Assembly (NCBI RefSeq): GCF_013282725.1
Contig: NZ_CP054043.1
Coordinates: 1 to 64,000, forward strand
Direction of reading: 5' to 3'
DNA length: 64,000 nucleotides
DNA from: Yersinia mollaretii ATCC 43969
GTDB taxonomy: Bacteria > Pseudomonadota > Gammaproteobacteria > Enterobacterales > Enterobacteriaceae
Shown: positions 28,513 through 38,539 of the stretch, piece by piece
Layout of the letters: each line of letters begins with the position of its first letter
How positions within the stretch are numbered: position 1 is the first letter of the stretch
Notes under the pieces: model-generated
What the model was told of the DNA's origin: nothing
What the model saw: the letters and a program-made list of their open reading frames with translations, nothing else
Database searches by the model: none
Made by a program: the position numbers and the translations under genes

Positions 28513-31500
28513 TTATTTTCTCCTGAAATATTCAAGTGACCATTACCAACTTTATCCATTTTCCCTGTTTCAATATTTTTTGCATAACTTTCAAAATTAG
28601 CCTGCGTTCCTGTTGGGTTTAATGAACCCGGAGCATTTGGTTTTTCTTTTGGGGATCGATAAATTCTGGTTCCATCAGCACTTACCAACCCGGAACCATC
28701 ACTAGTTGGTCTGGCCCCTTCGCCCACCCAAATTTTGCCCAGTCGGTCAGCTTCATCATTGGTACCATTACCAACACCATAGTTAAGCTTCCCATTATCA
28801 CCTTTGACTACGGCATCCAATCTCGGGTCTTGCTTCGCGATGTAATCAAGGTTTTGTTGCCTCAAATCATCTTTCAATTTCGGATAGTTAGCTGAATTAT
28901 AAGCTGATATCTCACCACTAGCCTTATTCAGCAGATTCGACGCTTCAGCAACATCCCCTTTCTTCAATGCCGCCTCTGCTGCCTTGATGAGCTTACCCGC
29001 AACATCACCTGCACCAGGAATAAACCCTATCGTCGCCATCAGGTAATCCAGCGCACTCTGGGCTTCTGAAACGCTCTTGATATCCCCGATGACGGGAACA
29101 AAATCCACACCAAAATGGGCAAATCCTTTCAGCAGCTCATCGCTATTGGCCTGCATCTTGGCCGAACACGCATCGGCACTTATTCCGGCACAATTCTGAG
29201 CTTTGAACTCCTCAACAGCGGCCACGAGCTGTTTCTGTGCATTCTGGTATTTTTCGGCTTGCGATACACCAGAGACTTTATTATCAATAATGTCATGGAG
29301 TGAGTTATTCTCAACCGCATTTTTCCCAGCCTGCGCACCCGCAACCGTATCAGCGGTGCTGTCACCCGTTAATCCACCAGCCAGTCCTGCGGCCAGTGTC
29401 GCCAATGCGCTGACCGTTTGCTTCTGGTCTTCGGAGAGATTGTCCTTGTCCCAGCCCATTGCGGCGATAATCGTTGGGGCCATCAACTCGGCGGTGGCCG
29501 CGCCCGCAGCACCCGCCAGCGCACTGTTGCCACTGGCATAAGCGGTGACAGCACCCAGCACGGCGTGCGCCATCACGTTAGCCGCCTGATTATCTCCGGT
29601 GCTTTTCTTAATCACTTCAGCCAGATACGGCGCAGAAGCGCCCACCAGTGCCTGCGCCATATTTCCTCCGGCCAAGCCCTGTATGGCGGCTGTCGCGGCC
29701 TGAAGTCCTTGTTGCAGTGCACTGCCTGTGCCGTATTTTTGCATTTCAGCTTTATATTCTGCTGTCTCACGCAGCGCTTTTGCATCGCCTTTCAAGGCCG
29801 GATTGGCTTTCAATGCTGCTTCCAGACCGAGAATATCCCCCTGCGTCCGCGCAATATCCATCGCCTGACCGCCAATCTCGCCAATCAGCTGTGCTTCTTT
29901 CAGGCGATTCTGCTCTTTCTCTTTATCAAAGATAGGCCCGATGCTGCCGTTGGCGTTGTCGGTGTCGCGGCTCAGGTCTTCGACATCCTGTTTCTGGTTG
30001 GCTTGATCACGAATAGTAATGCTGCCCTCACTCACTGCCGCCTGAGTGGTGCCTTCGGCACTCCCATTATTGCCCAGACCCGAGAGCACCACGCCGCCCA
30101 GATTGCTCAGCAGGTCTGACCCCACTGGGCCGCCGCTGCTCAGACTGCCGCCCTGATGTTCGGCTTTGAAATCGGCTTTATTCTCGATATCACTGAAGCC
30201 CAGCGTGCCGGTGTCGAGACTGTTCTTGCTCTTGTCTGCGGTGCTGGCAATCACCGCGCCATCCAACTGCGTGTGTTCGCCGACCGTGATATCAAAGCCG
30301 CCTTTACCCGCAAAGATGCCCGTCTGCTCCTGCACCGAGTCATAATTGCTGTGCAGCTTGTCCTGACTCATGCTTAGGTTGACAGAAGCACCGCCCGCGA
30401 TCGGGACACTGATACCGCCGCTAATGCTGGTCTGTTTCGCGTCATAATTATCGCTATCTTGCTGGCTTTGCAGCAGCAGGTCACGGCCGACATCCACCTT
30501 CACGGTTTCGCCGCTCGCCTGAGCACCCACCAGCGAAGTATCACGGCCACTGTGCAGTGACAGGGTGCCGCCGCTATCAATCTGCGTTTCCGTCCAGAAG
30601 GTGCCGTCGCCATGTTCGCTCCCCTGACCCTTGTTGGCGTTAGCGAAGATGCTTAGGCCGCTGCCCGTGCCACTCAACCCCAGACTGACACCAATGGCAG
30701 CGCCGCTACTGCTGTTGCTGCCGTCGGTTTTCTGGGTATTGGCCGCACTGAGCAACAGCAAATCGCGTGCCGCATCCAAGGTGGTATCGCCACCCGCTTT
30801 GAGCTGGCTGCCTTGCACCACAATATCGCCGCTGTTCGCCGAGTTTCCCTCTCCGGTGGCCGTCACGGTCAAGTTGTTGCCCGCCGTCAGGGTCGAGCCA
30901 GTCACGCTGGTCTGTTCCTGATGTTGTTGTGAGGATGATTTTTGTGAGCCTAATGAGGCGCTGACGCCGAACATGCTGGCGGCATCGCCCCCTTGCGCCT
31001 GTACCAACTGGCCTGCCTGCACCGCCTGCGCCCCATTGAGTGCCGCTTTGACCCCTTGCAACGCGGCCAGTCGTCCATTGCTCTCTTCGCTGGCGGCTTT
31101 GGCGGTGGTGACCGCAGTATTGGCGGCGCTGCCAACTGCACCAGAGAGTGCCAGTGTCAGGCCGCTACTTTTTTGCTCGACGCTGTGGGTCTGGCTGCTT
31201 TGATTTTCCGCCGCCAGAATAGCGACGTTTTTGCCGGTCAGATTGATGTCTTTTCCGGCTAACACATCAGAACCTTTTATCGTCAGGTCTTCACCGGCGG
31301 TCATGCTGACATTGCCCAGCACACTGCCGACCGTGCTGCCCACATTGGAAATTGATTGGCCGGAATCGGTCATTTTGGTGCTGCTACTGCCGACCATGAC
31401 CCCAATGCCACCGGTGCTCATCAGGCCCGATTTTTTCTGCTCATACAGATGAGACTCACTCTCGATCTGTTGCGCCGTGCCGACGGTAATGTTCTCTTTC

Positions 31501-34500
31501 GCCCGCAGATTAATGTCGTTATCGGCCACCACATGACTGCCGATGACCGCGATATTTTTGCCGCTGACATCAATGCTACCTGCCGATAGCATCGAGCCGA
31601 CCGCCAGTGTCTGACTCAGGCTATCTTCGGTGCGCGTGGTGGTGCTGGAGGCCAGCCCTTTTTTAGTGCCAGTATGATTACGCTGTTCGTCATGCTGTTC
31701 AGTCTGGGTGGTGAGGGTGACATCGCCGCCCGCCGCCAGATTCAGCGCGCCATTGGTTTGCACCGTACTGGCACTGATATTGATATCTTTCGCCGCCTGT
31801 AGATTGATATCCCCCGTGGCATTCAACTGGCTGCCGCGCAGGGTTTCATCATAGAGATTCACTGAGCTGGTATGGCGCTTGCTTGAGGATTCGCCAGTGA
31901 CAGATAAGCTGTCGGTGGCGGCGCTGAGATTAATATTTTGCGCCTGCACATCTATCGTGTCGGCATTAATGCTGGCTCCCACCGCCGTCAGATTATTGAC
32001 ATTGGCGGTCAGCGCACCGCCGACATTCACCTCGCTGCCCAGATGGCGAATATGCTCACTGGTGGCGCTGCCACTGCCATAATGGGTGCTGATCTGGTCG
32101 CTGCTTTGTAGCGTATTCAGCAGCCAGTCGCCACCCGTATTGACTTGAAGATCCTGACCAACATTGAGGCCCGCGCCCTGTTGGATAAAGTCACGCTCGG
32201 TATTGATAGTCGCGTTGTTGCTGACATTGATGCTCGCCAATGGCCCCAGAATCGTTTGATTCCGCAGCACCGCGCCATTATCGCTACTGAGTTGCTCGCT
32301 GCTGGTGCGCAGTATCAGATCACGCCCGCTATCCAGTTGCAGGTTGGTGGCATTTAATCGCGCGCTGGTCAGGTCAATATCACTGTTCAGTGTACTGAGC
32401 AGCATATTATTGCCCGCCTGAAGTAAGCCGCCATGGTTATTCAGTGTAATGTCTTGCGCCATGCTGATGCTCAGATCATGGGTGGCTTTAATCGCCCCCG
32501 AATTGCTGAAGCCCTGCATATCGGTTAATTCGATATTATTCGCGGCAATCAATGCCCCGTTGGCCTGTAGGTCACCCGGTTTGACCCCCGCCAGATAGAC
32601 CACGGGGACTAATACGGTTTGCCCAGCGACTTCGCGGCTCTCCATCAGCACAATATCGCGGGTCAATGCCGCCATCTGCTCGGCACTGAGGTGAGTGCCG
32701 AGGGCGAGATTGAATGCTTGGCTGTATTCGAGGCCCGCCGCAAAGAGCGCCTCGAACTGCTCTTGCGCACTGCGGTAATCACTGGCGACCACCTGCCCCG
32801 TCAACGCCAGTACCTGATCGCGCACCAGCCGCTGTTCATAGGCGTTATCCCCCAAACGTTTGAATATCACGTCCGGATCGCTGTTCAACTGCTGGAGCAC
32901 GTAGTCTGACCCGCGCCAGTTATTCAGGTTGGCAAATGCAGGGTGAGTTTCAATCAGATAACCGCCGCTGACGGTATAGTCGGTATTGAACTGATACAGC
33001 CCGCCATTAGGTTGTGTCAGGGAGATGCCGTTAAATTCGACGGCAAGATCTTTCCCGCTATTATCACGATCATTCGGTGGGGCGATAGTGCCGGGGTTAG
33101 CGCCATTGTTGATGGTCGCGCCACTGCCGCTAATGGTTTGTGCGGTGAGACTCGAGGCATATTGGGTGGTCGTGAGATCACTGATCTCTGGCCCCCAACC
33201 GATGCTCCACAAGTCGCCTTTGTAGGTGCGATAACGCCACTCGCCCGTGGAGGTGGTTTTCTCGATCAGGCGCTGCGCACTCCCCCAGCCATCTTGGTTC
33301 AGGGTGACACCGGAGAGATCGATCTCTCCCTGCGCACTCACTTTGCTCCAGAAATTCTCCAGCGTGCCCACCTGAGGGGTCAAGTCACCCCCGGCTAGCA
33401 GTTGTGCTTCTGGGCTGATTTGATCGATGCCGTTATAGGCGATAGTCGATGTATAATCCGTGCCAATGTAATCGCTGTTCATCGAGCCACCATGAGGCGG
33501 CTCGCTATAGCGCCCACCCGGAATATCGGGATTTTCCGCCGTCCAGTAAGCTGACCCATTCACCGTGTCGGCCACAACAAAGTCGCTATTGGCGGTGAGA
33601 ATATGGCGGCGATTGGTTAGCGTGGTGGCGTAAATCACCATGTCTTTACCGGATTCAATCAAGCCGGAGATGTTGAGCACCTGAGCCGCCGCCAGATAAT
33701 TGCCACTGCTATCCAACGCGCCCGCGAGGATCATTTTGCCCATGCCGAGAATGGTGGTGGTCGGGGCGGTGTCAGTGTTGGTGACGGTATCGCTGTTTTC
33801 AATCACCGGAGCCAATAAGGCCAAGGTGCCGTTTTCATCCGTAGCCCCGATCAGGGCGTTAGGGCCGGAGTTGGTGATGCGCTCTCGTGCCTTGAGTGTC
33901 GCCTCGGCACTGATTATGGTGCCGGTGTTGAACAGGGTGTTGGAGTCAGTATCGAGCCGCCCTTGGGTCAATATCTCGCCACGGTTAGTCAATGCGCCCG
34001 CCGATGTGAGGCTGGCTTGTGCCGCAATCATCTGGCCGCGATTCAGTAAGCTGCTCGAGTCAGTCGTGAGTTTGCCTCCCGCCAGCAGTTGCCCATCATT
34101 GGTTAACGCGCCCGCCGTGGTTAAGCTAAAATCACGCCCAGCCTGAAGGGTCGAGTCAGCCAGATTGTTGAAATCACTCTGTAGGTCAATGGTCAGATCC
34201 TGACTGGCGGTGATCTTGCCTGCACTGCTGTTAAGCTGGCCTAGGTTCAACGCGATGTCATTCGCCGCCAGTGTGCCGCTCTGGTTATTGAGGGTTTGCC
34301 CGGCACTTGCCCCCGCATTAAGGGTGAGGGAGCCAAGGGAGAGAATATGGGCGCGCTGCGTGCTGATATCGCCACTGTTGGCGGTGATGTTCATCTCTCG
34401 GGCTTGGGTATGACTGTCGGTCAGATCAATCCGGCTGCCGGTTAAGGTCATGCCCCCTGCGGCCAGAGTTTGCCCTTGCGCGATCAACTCCTGAGTTGTC

Positions 34501-36209
34501 GTCACGGCTAAATCACCCGCATCCATCAGGCGGCCATCGCTCTGTACGCCCGCCGCCAATAGGCTACCGCTGTCGCTGTCAAGGCGCAGTGCATTGACCG
34601 CCACATTGCCCTTCGAGAGGAGGGTTCCGCTCCGGTTATCCAGATAATCGGTCAGATGCAGATTGAAATCGGTGGTTCCGGTTTGGGCGATCACACCGCC
34701 CCGGTTGGAGAGCGCTTGGGCCTCGAGGGTGATTTGCTCGGCAATCAGGCTGGCATTGTCGGTACGTAATAAAGAGGCGGTCGAGGCTGAGAGGCGCTGA
34801 CTGGCCGACAGATTCGCGCCCGTCAGATCAATCTCGCCACCTTGGGTGCTGAGTGTGATATCACGGCTCTGGGTTTGGCTGCCGCTCAGATCGAGACTCT
34901 GCGCCTTGAAATTCTGCGCCGTGCCGCTGATATTTTTCCCTTGGGCGAGCAGCTTGCCGCTGGCCTCAACGCGCAAGGTGCCGCTGGTAATGCTGCTGTT
35001 GTCGGACTTGACGCCCGCGCCCAAAACAGAGTTGCGGCTGCTGTTCACCTCAGCCGCACGGATTGAGGTGTCACCCGCCGCGGCGATCGTGCCACTGTTG
35101 CTCAGCTTGCCCGCCGTGGTGAGCTGGGTATTGCCACTGGCGTAGAGCGCGCCTGAGTTATCGATGCCAGCGGTGGTATTCACCGCCAACTGTTGGGTGC
35201 TGTTGATCTGGCCGCTGTTCATCAACATGCCGTCGGCCGTGATGGTGATATCGCCCGCTGACGCGCCTATCTCACCCGCATTGCGCACCCCAACACCACT
35301 TTCGGTGCCAATCAGGCGAATTTTTCCCGCGTACATGCCGCCCAAGTTGGCGACATCCACCGCCACAGTTGGCCGAGCGCTACCATCGGCGGCTTTGGCA
35401 CTGATGTTTTGATGGGCAGCATCCACCTGATTGCGCCCCGCGGTGACATTCAGCTCATTGGCCCAGATCCCCGCATTCACTTTGACGGAGCGGGCGATCA
35501 GATCCGTATGATCCTGACGACTGCTGTCCATTCCCGCGCCCTGCACAATAATTTCGCCCCGATCCACATCGTAGCCCGTCAGTTGGCCGTTATTGAGCTG
35601 CGCCTGACCCGTCGTGAGTGTGGCGCGATTGGCGTTAATAAAACCGCAGCCATCACAGGTAATCCCTGATGGGTTGGCGATAACCACCTGTGCTTTGCGC
35701 CCCGCCACTTCGATATAGCCATTGAGCTTGCTGGGGTCACGGCTGTTGACTTCGTTGAGGATAATACTGGCCTCACCCCGCGCCAACGACGGGTTACCAT
35801 TGATAAATCCACCCAACTGGGTCTGATTGACGCCGTGGCCGTTATTGAGGATCACGCCGCGACTGTCGACATCAAACTGGCTGTAAACGTTGCGCGAAAC
35901 CCCGCCACTGCTGGGTGCCTGAATATTGACCTGCGGAGTGCCATTGGCGCTGCTGATAATGGTCGGCTGCTGATTCCCCGGCGCACTGCCATCGGCGACA
36001 ATATTGGCTTGAGCGGCTAACGAGACACAGCCCAGAGCCAGTAACAGACTGAAACTCAGCGGCGATAAGGCACTGATGCGGCGGCTGAGTGTCGGCCCAA
36101 GGCCCGAGGATGGCGACGAGGCAGCCCGACCGGATGCGGCGATATCCGCCACTACCATCAACAGGCCACGTGCCTTGTTGAACACGATTCGGTACAGGTT
36201 CTTATTCAT
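28509..36209 (-). CDS. cdiA: CdiA contact-dependent inhibition toxin / filamentous haemagglutinin (TpsA)
   Basis: The 2566-residue exoprotein has, in order, an extended signal region (MNKNLYRIVFNKARG, hydrophobic core LSFSLLLALGCVSLAAQA), a TPS domain (about 70-310, with NPSGITCDGCGFINANRATL-type sequence), long haemagglutinin repeats, the VENN motif (about 2299-2302) and a pretoxin region ending NKASGEIS. A variable toxin of about 131 residues follows (from about 2436), with GTNDEADRLGKIWVGEGARP, GTQANFESY and GNGHLNI. I prefer ATG 36209; TTG 36221 and ATG 36215 are alternatives. CdiB exports it to the cell surface. The toxin activity cannot be named from sequence alone. Confidence 0.92.
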   Translation of the reverse strand: MNKNLYRIVFNKARGLLMVVADIAASGRAASSPSSGLGPTLSRRISALSPLSFSLLLALGCVSLAAQANIVADGSAPGNQQPTIISSANGTPQVNIQAPSSGGVSRNVYSQFDVDSRGVILNNGHGVNQTQLGGFINGNPSLARGEASIILNEVNSRDPSKLNGYIEVAGRKAQVVIANPSGITCDGCGFINANRATLTTGQAQLNNGQLTGYDVDRGEIIVQGAGMDSSRQDHTDLIARSVKVNAGIWANELNVTAGRNQVDAAHQNISAKAADGSARPTVAVDVANLGGMYAGKIRLIGTESGVGVRNAGEIGASAGDITITADGMLMNSGQINSTQQLAVNTTAGIDNSGALYASGNTQLTTAGKLSNSGTIAAAGDTSIRAAEVNSSRNSVLGAGVKSDNSSITSGTLRVEASGKLLAQGKNISGTAQNFKAQSLDLSGSQTQSRDITLSTQGGEIDLTGANLSASQRLSASTASLLRTDNASLIAEQITLEAQALSNRGGVIAQTGTTDFNLHLTDYLDNRSGTLLSKGNVAVNALRLDSDSGSLLAAGVQSDGRLMDAGDLAVTTTQELIAQGQTLAAGGMTLTGSRIDLTDSHTQAREMNITANSGDISTQRAHILSLGSLTLNAGASAGQTLNNQSGTLAANDIALNLGQLNSSAGKITASQDLTIDLQSDFNNLADSTLQAGRDFSLTTAGALTNDGQLLAGGKLTTDSSSLLNRGQMIAAQASLTSAGALTNRGEILTQGRLDTDSNTLFNTGTIISAEATLKARERITNSGPNALIGATDENGTLALLAPVIENSDTVTNTDTAPTTTILGMGKMILAGALDSSGNYLAAAQVLNISGLIESGKDMVIYATTLTNRRHILTANSDFVVADTVNGSAYWTAENPDIPGGRYSEPPHGGSMNSDYIGTDYTSTIAYNGIDQISPEAQLLAGGDLTPQVGTLENFWSKVSAQGEIDLSGVTLNQDGWGSAQRLIEKTTSTGEWRYRTYKGDLWSIGWGPEISDLTTTQYASSLTAQTISGSGATINNGANPGTIAPPNDRDNSGKDLAVEFNGISLTQPNGGLYQFNTDYTVSGGYLIETHPAFANLNNWRGSDYVLQQLNSDPDVIFKRLGDNAYEQRLVRDQVLALTGQVVASDYRSAQEQFEALFAAGLEYSQAFNLALGTHLSAEQMAALTRDIVLMESREVAGQTVLVPVVYLAGVKPGDLQANGALIAANNIELTDMQGFSNSGAIKATHDLSISMAQDITLNNHGGLLQAGNNMLLSTLNSDIDLTSARLNATNLQLDSGRDLILRTSSEQLSSDNGAVLRNQTILGPLASINVSNNATINTERDFIQQGAGLNVGQDLQVNTGGDWLLNTLQSSDQISTHYGSGSATSEHIRHLGSEVNVGGALTANVNNLTAVGASINADTIDVQAQNINLSAATDSLSVTGESSSKRHTSSVNLYDETLRGSQLNATGDINLQAAKDINISASTVQTNGALNLAAGGDVTLTTQTEQHDEQRNHTGTKKGLASSTTTRTEDSLSQTLAVGSMLSAGSIDVSGKNIAVIGSHVVADNDINLRAKENITVGTAQQIESESHLYEQKKSGLMSTGGIGVMVGSSSTKMTDSGQSISNVGSTVGSVLGNVSMTAGEDLTIKGSDVLAGKDINLTGKNVAILAAENQSSQTHSVEQKSSGLTLALSGAVGSAANTAVTTAKAASEESNGRLAALQGVKAALNGAQAVQAGQLVQAQGGDAASMFGVSASLGSQKSSSQQHQEQTSVTGSTLTAGNNLTVTATGEGNSANSGDIVVQGSQLKAGGDTTLDAARDLLLLSAANTQKTDGSNSSSGAAIGVSLGLSGTGSGLSIFANANKGQGSEHGDGTFWTETQIDSGGTLSLHSGRDTSLVGAQASGETVKVDVGRDLLLQSQQDSDNYDAKQTSISGGISVPIAGGASVNLSMSQDKLHSNYDSVQEQTGIFAGKGGFDITVGEHTQLDGAVIASTADKSKNSLDTGTLGFSDIENKADFKAEHQGGSLSSGGPVGSDLLSNLGGVVLSGLGNNGSAEGTTQAAVSEGSITIRDQANQKQDVEDLSRDTDNANGSIGPIFDKEKEQNRLKEAQLIGEIGGQAMDIARTQGDILGLEAALKANPALKGDAKALRETAEYKAEMQKYGTGSALQQGLQAATAAIQGLAGGNMAQALVGASAPYLAEVIKKSTGDNQAANVMAHAVLGAVTAYASGNSALAGAAGAATAELMAPTIIAAMGWDKDNLSEDQKQTVSALATLAAGLAGGLTGDSTADTVAGAQAGKNAVENNSLHDIIDNKVSGVSQAEKYQNAQKQLVAAVEEFKAQNCAGISADACSAKMQANSDELLKGFAHFGVDFVPVIGDIKSVSEAQSALDYLMATIGFIPGAGDVAGKLIKAAEAALKKGDVAEASNLLNKASGEISAYNSANYPKLKDDLRQQNLDYIAKQDPRLDAVVKGDNGKLNYGVGNGTNDEADRLGKIWVGEGARPTSDGSGLVSADGTRIYRSPKEKPNAPGSLNPTGTQANFESYAKNIETGKMDKVGNGHLNISGENK
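28903..30734 (-). repeat. 1.83-kb direct repeat, cdiA copy
   Basis: This is the copy inside intact cdiA, paired with 25265-27096. The left edge (28903) coincides with the point where toxin sequences diverge. Confidence 0.9.
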
Positions 36210-36245
36210 GGTCATTCTCAACAGCTAAAGGGTTAATCAGGCGCA

Positions 36246-37982
36246 TCAGTACTGCCAGTTCAGGTTAAAGCCGACGGTCACCGAGTCGGTTTTAAAGCCA
36301 TCAGGCTTGGAGAGCGGTTTGCCAGCAAACAGGTCATAGCGGGTATTCAATAGGTTGCCGCGCACACCAACGACACTGCCCGCCAGATGCTGCCCGAGCA
36401 GATATGGGTCACTGGGGCCACTGACCTCGCCATAATCCACCCCGACATACAGTTCATGCCCCGGCAGCGGGGTGTACCAGCCCAGATCATTGCGCACTGT
36501 CCAGCCGCGATCGGCATTCAGCGTGCGTTCGCCATCAAAACCGCGCACCGACCAGCGACCGCCAATAGCGAACTGATCCTGCGGCGTCAGTGCCGTATTG
36601 GTGCTTTGCCGCTGGTAGTTGAGGTTGTAATGGAAGTTTTGCGCCTGAACCTTAAACGGAATATCCAGTTGTGCATTCAGTCGCAGAATTTTGCTCAGCG
36701 CGGTGGCCTCGCCGAAATACTCTTCTTGGGCGGGCACGGCACCAAACCAGCGAGTGCCGCGCTGATAGCTGACACCCGCGTCCAGTGTGGCTTGCGAAAT
36801 AAAGTGGCGATGTTCCAGCCCGACACGCCAGCCCGAGGTGCGGCGGCGCTGGACTTCCACTTCAGTATCATTGATGTAGTTTTTCGACGAGCGGGTCAGC
36901 ACATCGTAAGTCAACGTGGTTTTTTGACTGGCATTACGGTGCAGCAAGCGGCTGAGTTGCAGTGAGACATTTTCACTTTCGCCGCGATAGCTGTAGTCGC
37001 CATTCAGGCCCGCCACGGTCTGGTGATAGTCATAGCTGCTGGCGGTGATACCTGCGGTCCAGTAGCCGAATGGCAGCGAGTAGTGGCCGGTGAGGTTATC
37101 GGTGCCTTTGTCGCCGCGATTTTTTATGGAGCCACCCGCCGAGAGATAAAACAGGTCACTCAGGGAGAGCGGGTTATCCAGAAACAGGGTGGCACCGCCT
37201 TGATAGCGGCCAGTGCTGCGGGTGCCGGAGTCATCCAGAGAGGCGGCCAGCCGCCACATTTTGCTCTGTTGCCAGCTCAGGGCGATATCCGTTTCACCGG
37301 GGGCATCACCCGGGACCAACTCCATGCTGGCTTGCACTGTCGGGACGCGCTGAAGATTCTCCAGCCCTTGCTCGATATCACGTAAATCCAACAAGTTACC
37401 GGGGCGGGCGGGGAAAGCGCTGAAGAGGGTGACATGGCTGCCACTCTCTGGTGTCAGCTCCACATGGCGTATTTTGCCGGGCACCACGTGTAGCGCCAAT
37501 GTGCCGTTATTCAAATCCTGCTGCGGGGCTAGCACGCGGGTGGTGACATAACCATGATCAATCAAACGGTTTTGCATCTGGCTCATCAGCAGGTTAATGC
37601 CTTGGCCCCCCAGACACTGACCTTTTGCCTGATCGGCGAGCCGTTGCAGCGGTAACCAGCGAGGTAATGGCTCCGCACCACTGATGTTGACACGATCAAT
37701 CATAAAGCACGGTTTTTCCACCGGGAAAATCAGGCGGCCAAAAGAGGCCGAGGGCGCGGATAAGCGCACATCCGGTGTCGACGGAGCCAGACGCTCTTCC
37801 AGTGCCCGTTGCCGTTCCTGTTGATGGATACTTTGTTGTGCTGGTGCTAATTCAGCGGAATAGCTAGCTGAGGGAATAGCAATAACGGGCAATAATAGGC
37901 CAGCCATTAAAATAAAATAATAGGAACGCAACACGCAAAATACCCTTCCCCAATATTTGGGGGAATAGATACCCAACATCAT
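36246..37982 (-). CDS. cdiB: CdiB outer-membrane transporter (TpsB, ShlB/FhaC family)
   Basis: The 578-residue protein has a signal peptide (ending SASYSA), then two POTRA domains (about 90-260, starting with [11 protein letters not shown]) and a 16-strand barrel region. The conserved loop motif VRGF occurs in [12 protein letters not shown]. It secretes CdiA across the outer membrane and lies 36 bp upstream of it. Two ATGs (37982, 37979) are possible and neither has a good ribosome-binding site, which is unusual. Confidence 0.93.
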   Translation of the reverse strand: MMLGIYSPKYWGRVFCVLRSYYFILMAGLLLPVIAIPSASYSAELAPAQQSIHQQERQRALEERLAPSTPDVRLSAPSASFGRLIFPVEKPCFMIDRVNISGAEPLPRWLPLQRLADQAKGQCLGGQGINLLMSQMQNRLIDHGYVTTRVLAPQQDLNNGTLALHVVPGKIRHVELTPESGSHVTLFSAFPARPGNLLDLRDIEQGLENLQRVPTVQASMELVPGDAPGETDIALSWQQSKMWRLAASLDDSGTRSTGRYQGGATLFLDNPLSLSDLFYLSAGGSIKNRGDKGTDNLTGHYSLPFGYWTAGITASSYDYHQTVAGLNGDYSYRGESENVSLQLSRLLHRNASQKTTLTYDVLTRSSKNYINDTEVEVQRRRTSGWRVGLEHRHFISQATLDAGVSYQRGTRWFGAVPAQEEYFGEATALSKILRLNAQLDIPFKVQAQNFHYNLNYQRQSTNTALTPQDQFAIGGRWSVRGFDGERTLNADRGWTVRNDLGWYTPLPGHELYVGVDYGEVSGPSDPYLLGQHLAGSVVGVRGNLLNTRYDLFAGKPLSKPDGFKTDSVTVGFNLNWQY

Positions 37983-37999
37983 TCGAATCGCAAAAAGAC

Positions 38000-38095
38000 G
38001 ACAATTGAGAATATTCCCAAGCGCTGAAACAAGTCAGTGACTCGGATAAACAAAGGCTGTCACCGCAGATGCCGCTTGAAGTATGACGGATATAA
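38000..38095 (+). repeat. Degenerate ERIC element upstream of cdiB
   Basis: AAGTCAGTGACTCGG and GCTTGAAGTATGACGGATATA match the centre and right end of ERIC. The left third is decayed. It begins less than 20 bp upstream of the cdiB start and so may be in its leader. Confidence 0.65.
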
Positions 38096-38190
38096 GTGTG
38101 AAATAAATTCCGCGCAGTATGCCTATAAAATCGCCATTTACAATGCGTTTTTAAATTTGTAGGAAAATAGAGGAAATAGCCTCATTTGTT

Positions 38191-38239
38191 GTGGGAAACA
38201 TCTTATAAAGAAAATCTTAATTCGTGGGAAATATCTTAT
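38191..38239 (-). promoter_or_regulatory. Tandem 16-bp sites upstream of cdiB (possible Rcs boxes)
   Basis: GTGGGAAACATCTTAT (38191-38206) and GTGGGAAATATCTTAT (38224-38239) are direct repeats 33 bp apart. On the cdiB strand they read TAAGATGTTTCCCA and TAAGATATTTCCCA, about 10 of 14 positions of the RcsAB box TAAGAATATTCCTA. Position is 210-260 bp upstream of cdiB. Confidence 0.4.
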
Positions 38240-38311
38240 TTATTGAGAGTATTCTTGAGTATAACGCGGGGAAAATAAAAATAGATGACAGACGAGAAAT
38301 ATCAAAACAAC

Positions 38312-38343
38312 GAAGCCCTGAGTTATTACTAACTCAGGGCTTC
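38312..38343 (-). terminator. Terminator after tRNA-Asp
   Basis: A perfect 13-bp stem GAAGCCCTGAGTT/AACTCAGGGCTTC lies 7 bp beyond the tRNA 3' end, and T-rich sequence follows on the minus strand. Confidence 0.85.
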
Positions 38344-38350
38344 TGAATGT

Positions 38351-38427
38351 TGGCGGTGCGGACGGGACTCGAACCCGCGACCCCCGGCGTGACAGGCCGG
38401 TATTCTAACCGACTGAACTACCGCACC
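38351..38427 (-). tRNA. tRNA-Asp (GTC anticodon)
   Basis: The 77-nt cloverleaf with encoded CCA has acceptor arms GGTGCGG and CCGCACC, anticodon loop CTGTCAC and T-loop GGTTCGAGTCC. It corresponds to E. coli aspV, which also lies beside dnaQ and is a known insertion hotspot. The CDI locus begins right after its 3' end. Confidence 0.97.
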
Positions 38428-38539
38428 ACGCTGCTGTTCCGGTTAAGAACGAGACGAATATTACGTATCGAAGGTCATAACGTCAACACTTTTTCCTGCA
38501 AAATAAGCTGGTTGCGCAGTTTTTCGTCTAAGGGCCGTT

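Noticed and set aside
29418..36020. Long plus-strand frames opposite cdiA and cdiB
   Set aside because: They are antisense shadows created by the GC-biased codon use of the minus-strand genes.
38351..38427. Phage-type attachment site at the tRNA-Asp 3' end
   Set aside because: No integrase gene in the window and no second copy of the tRNA 3' end found by reading.
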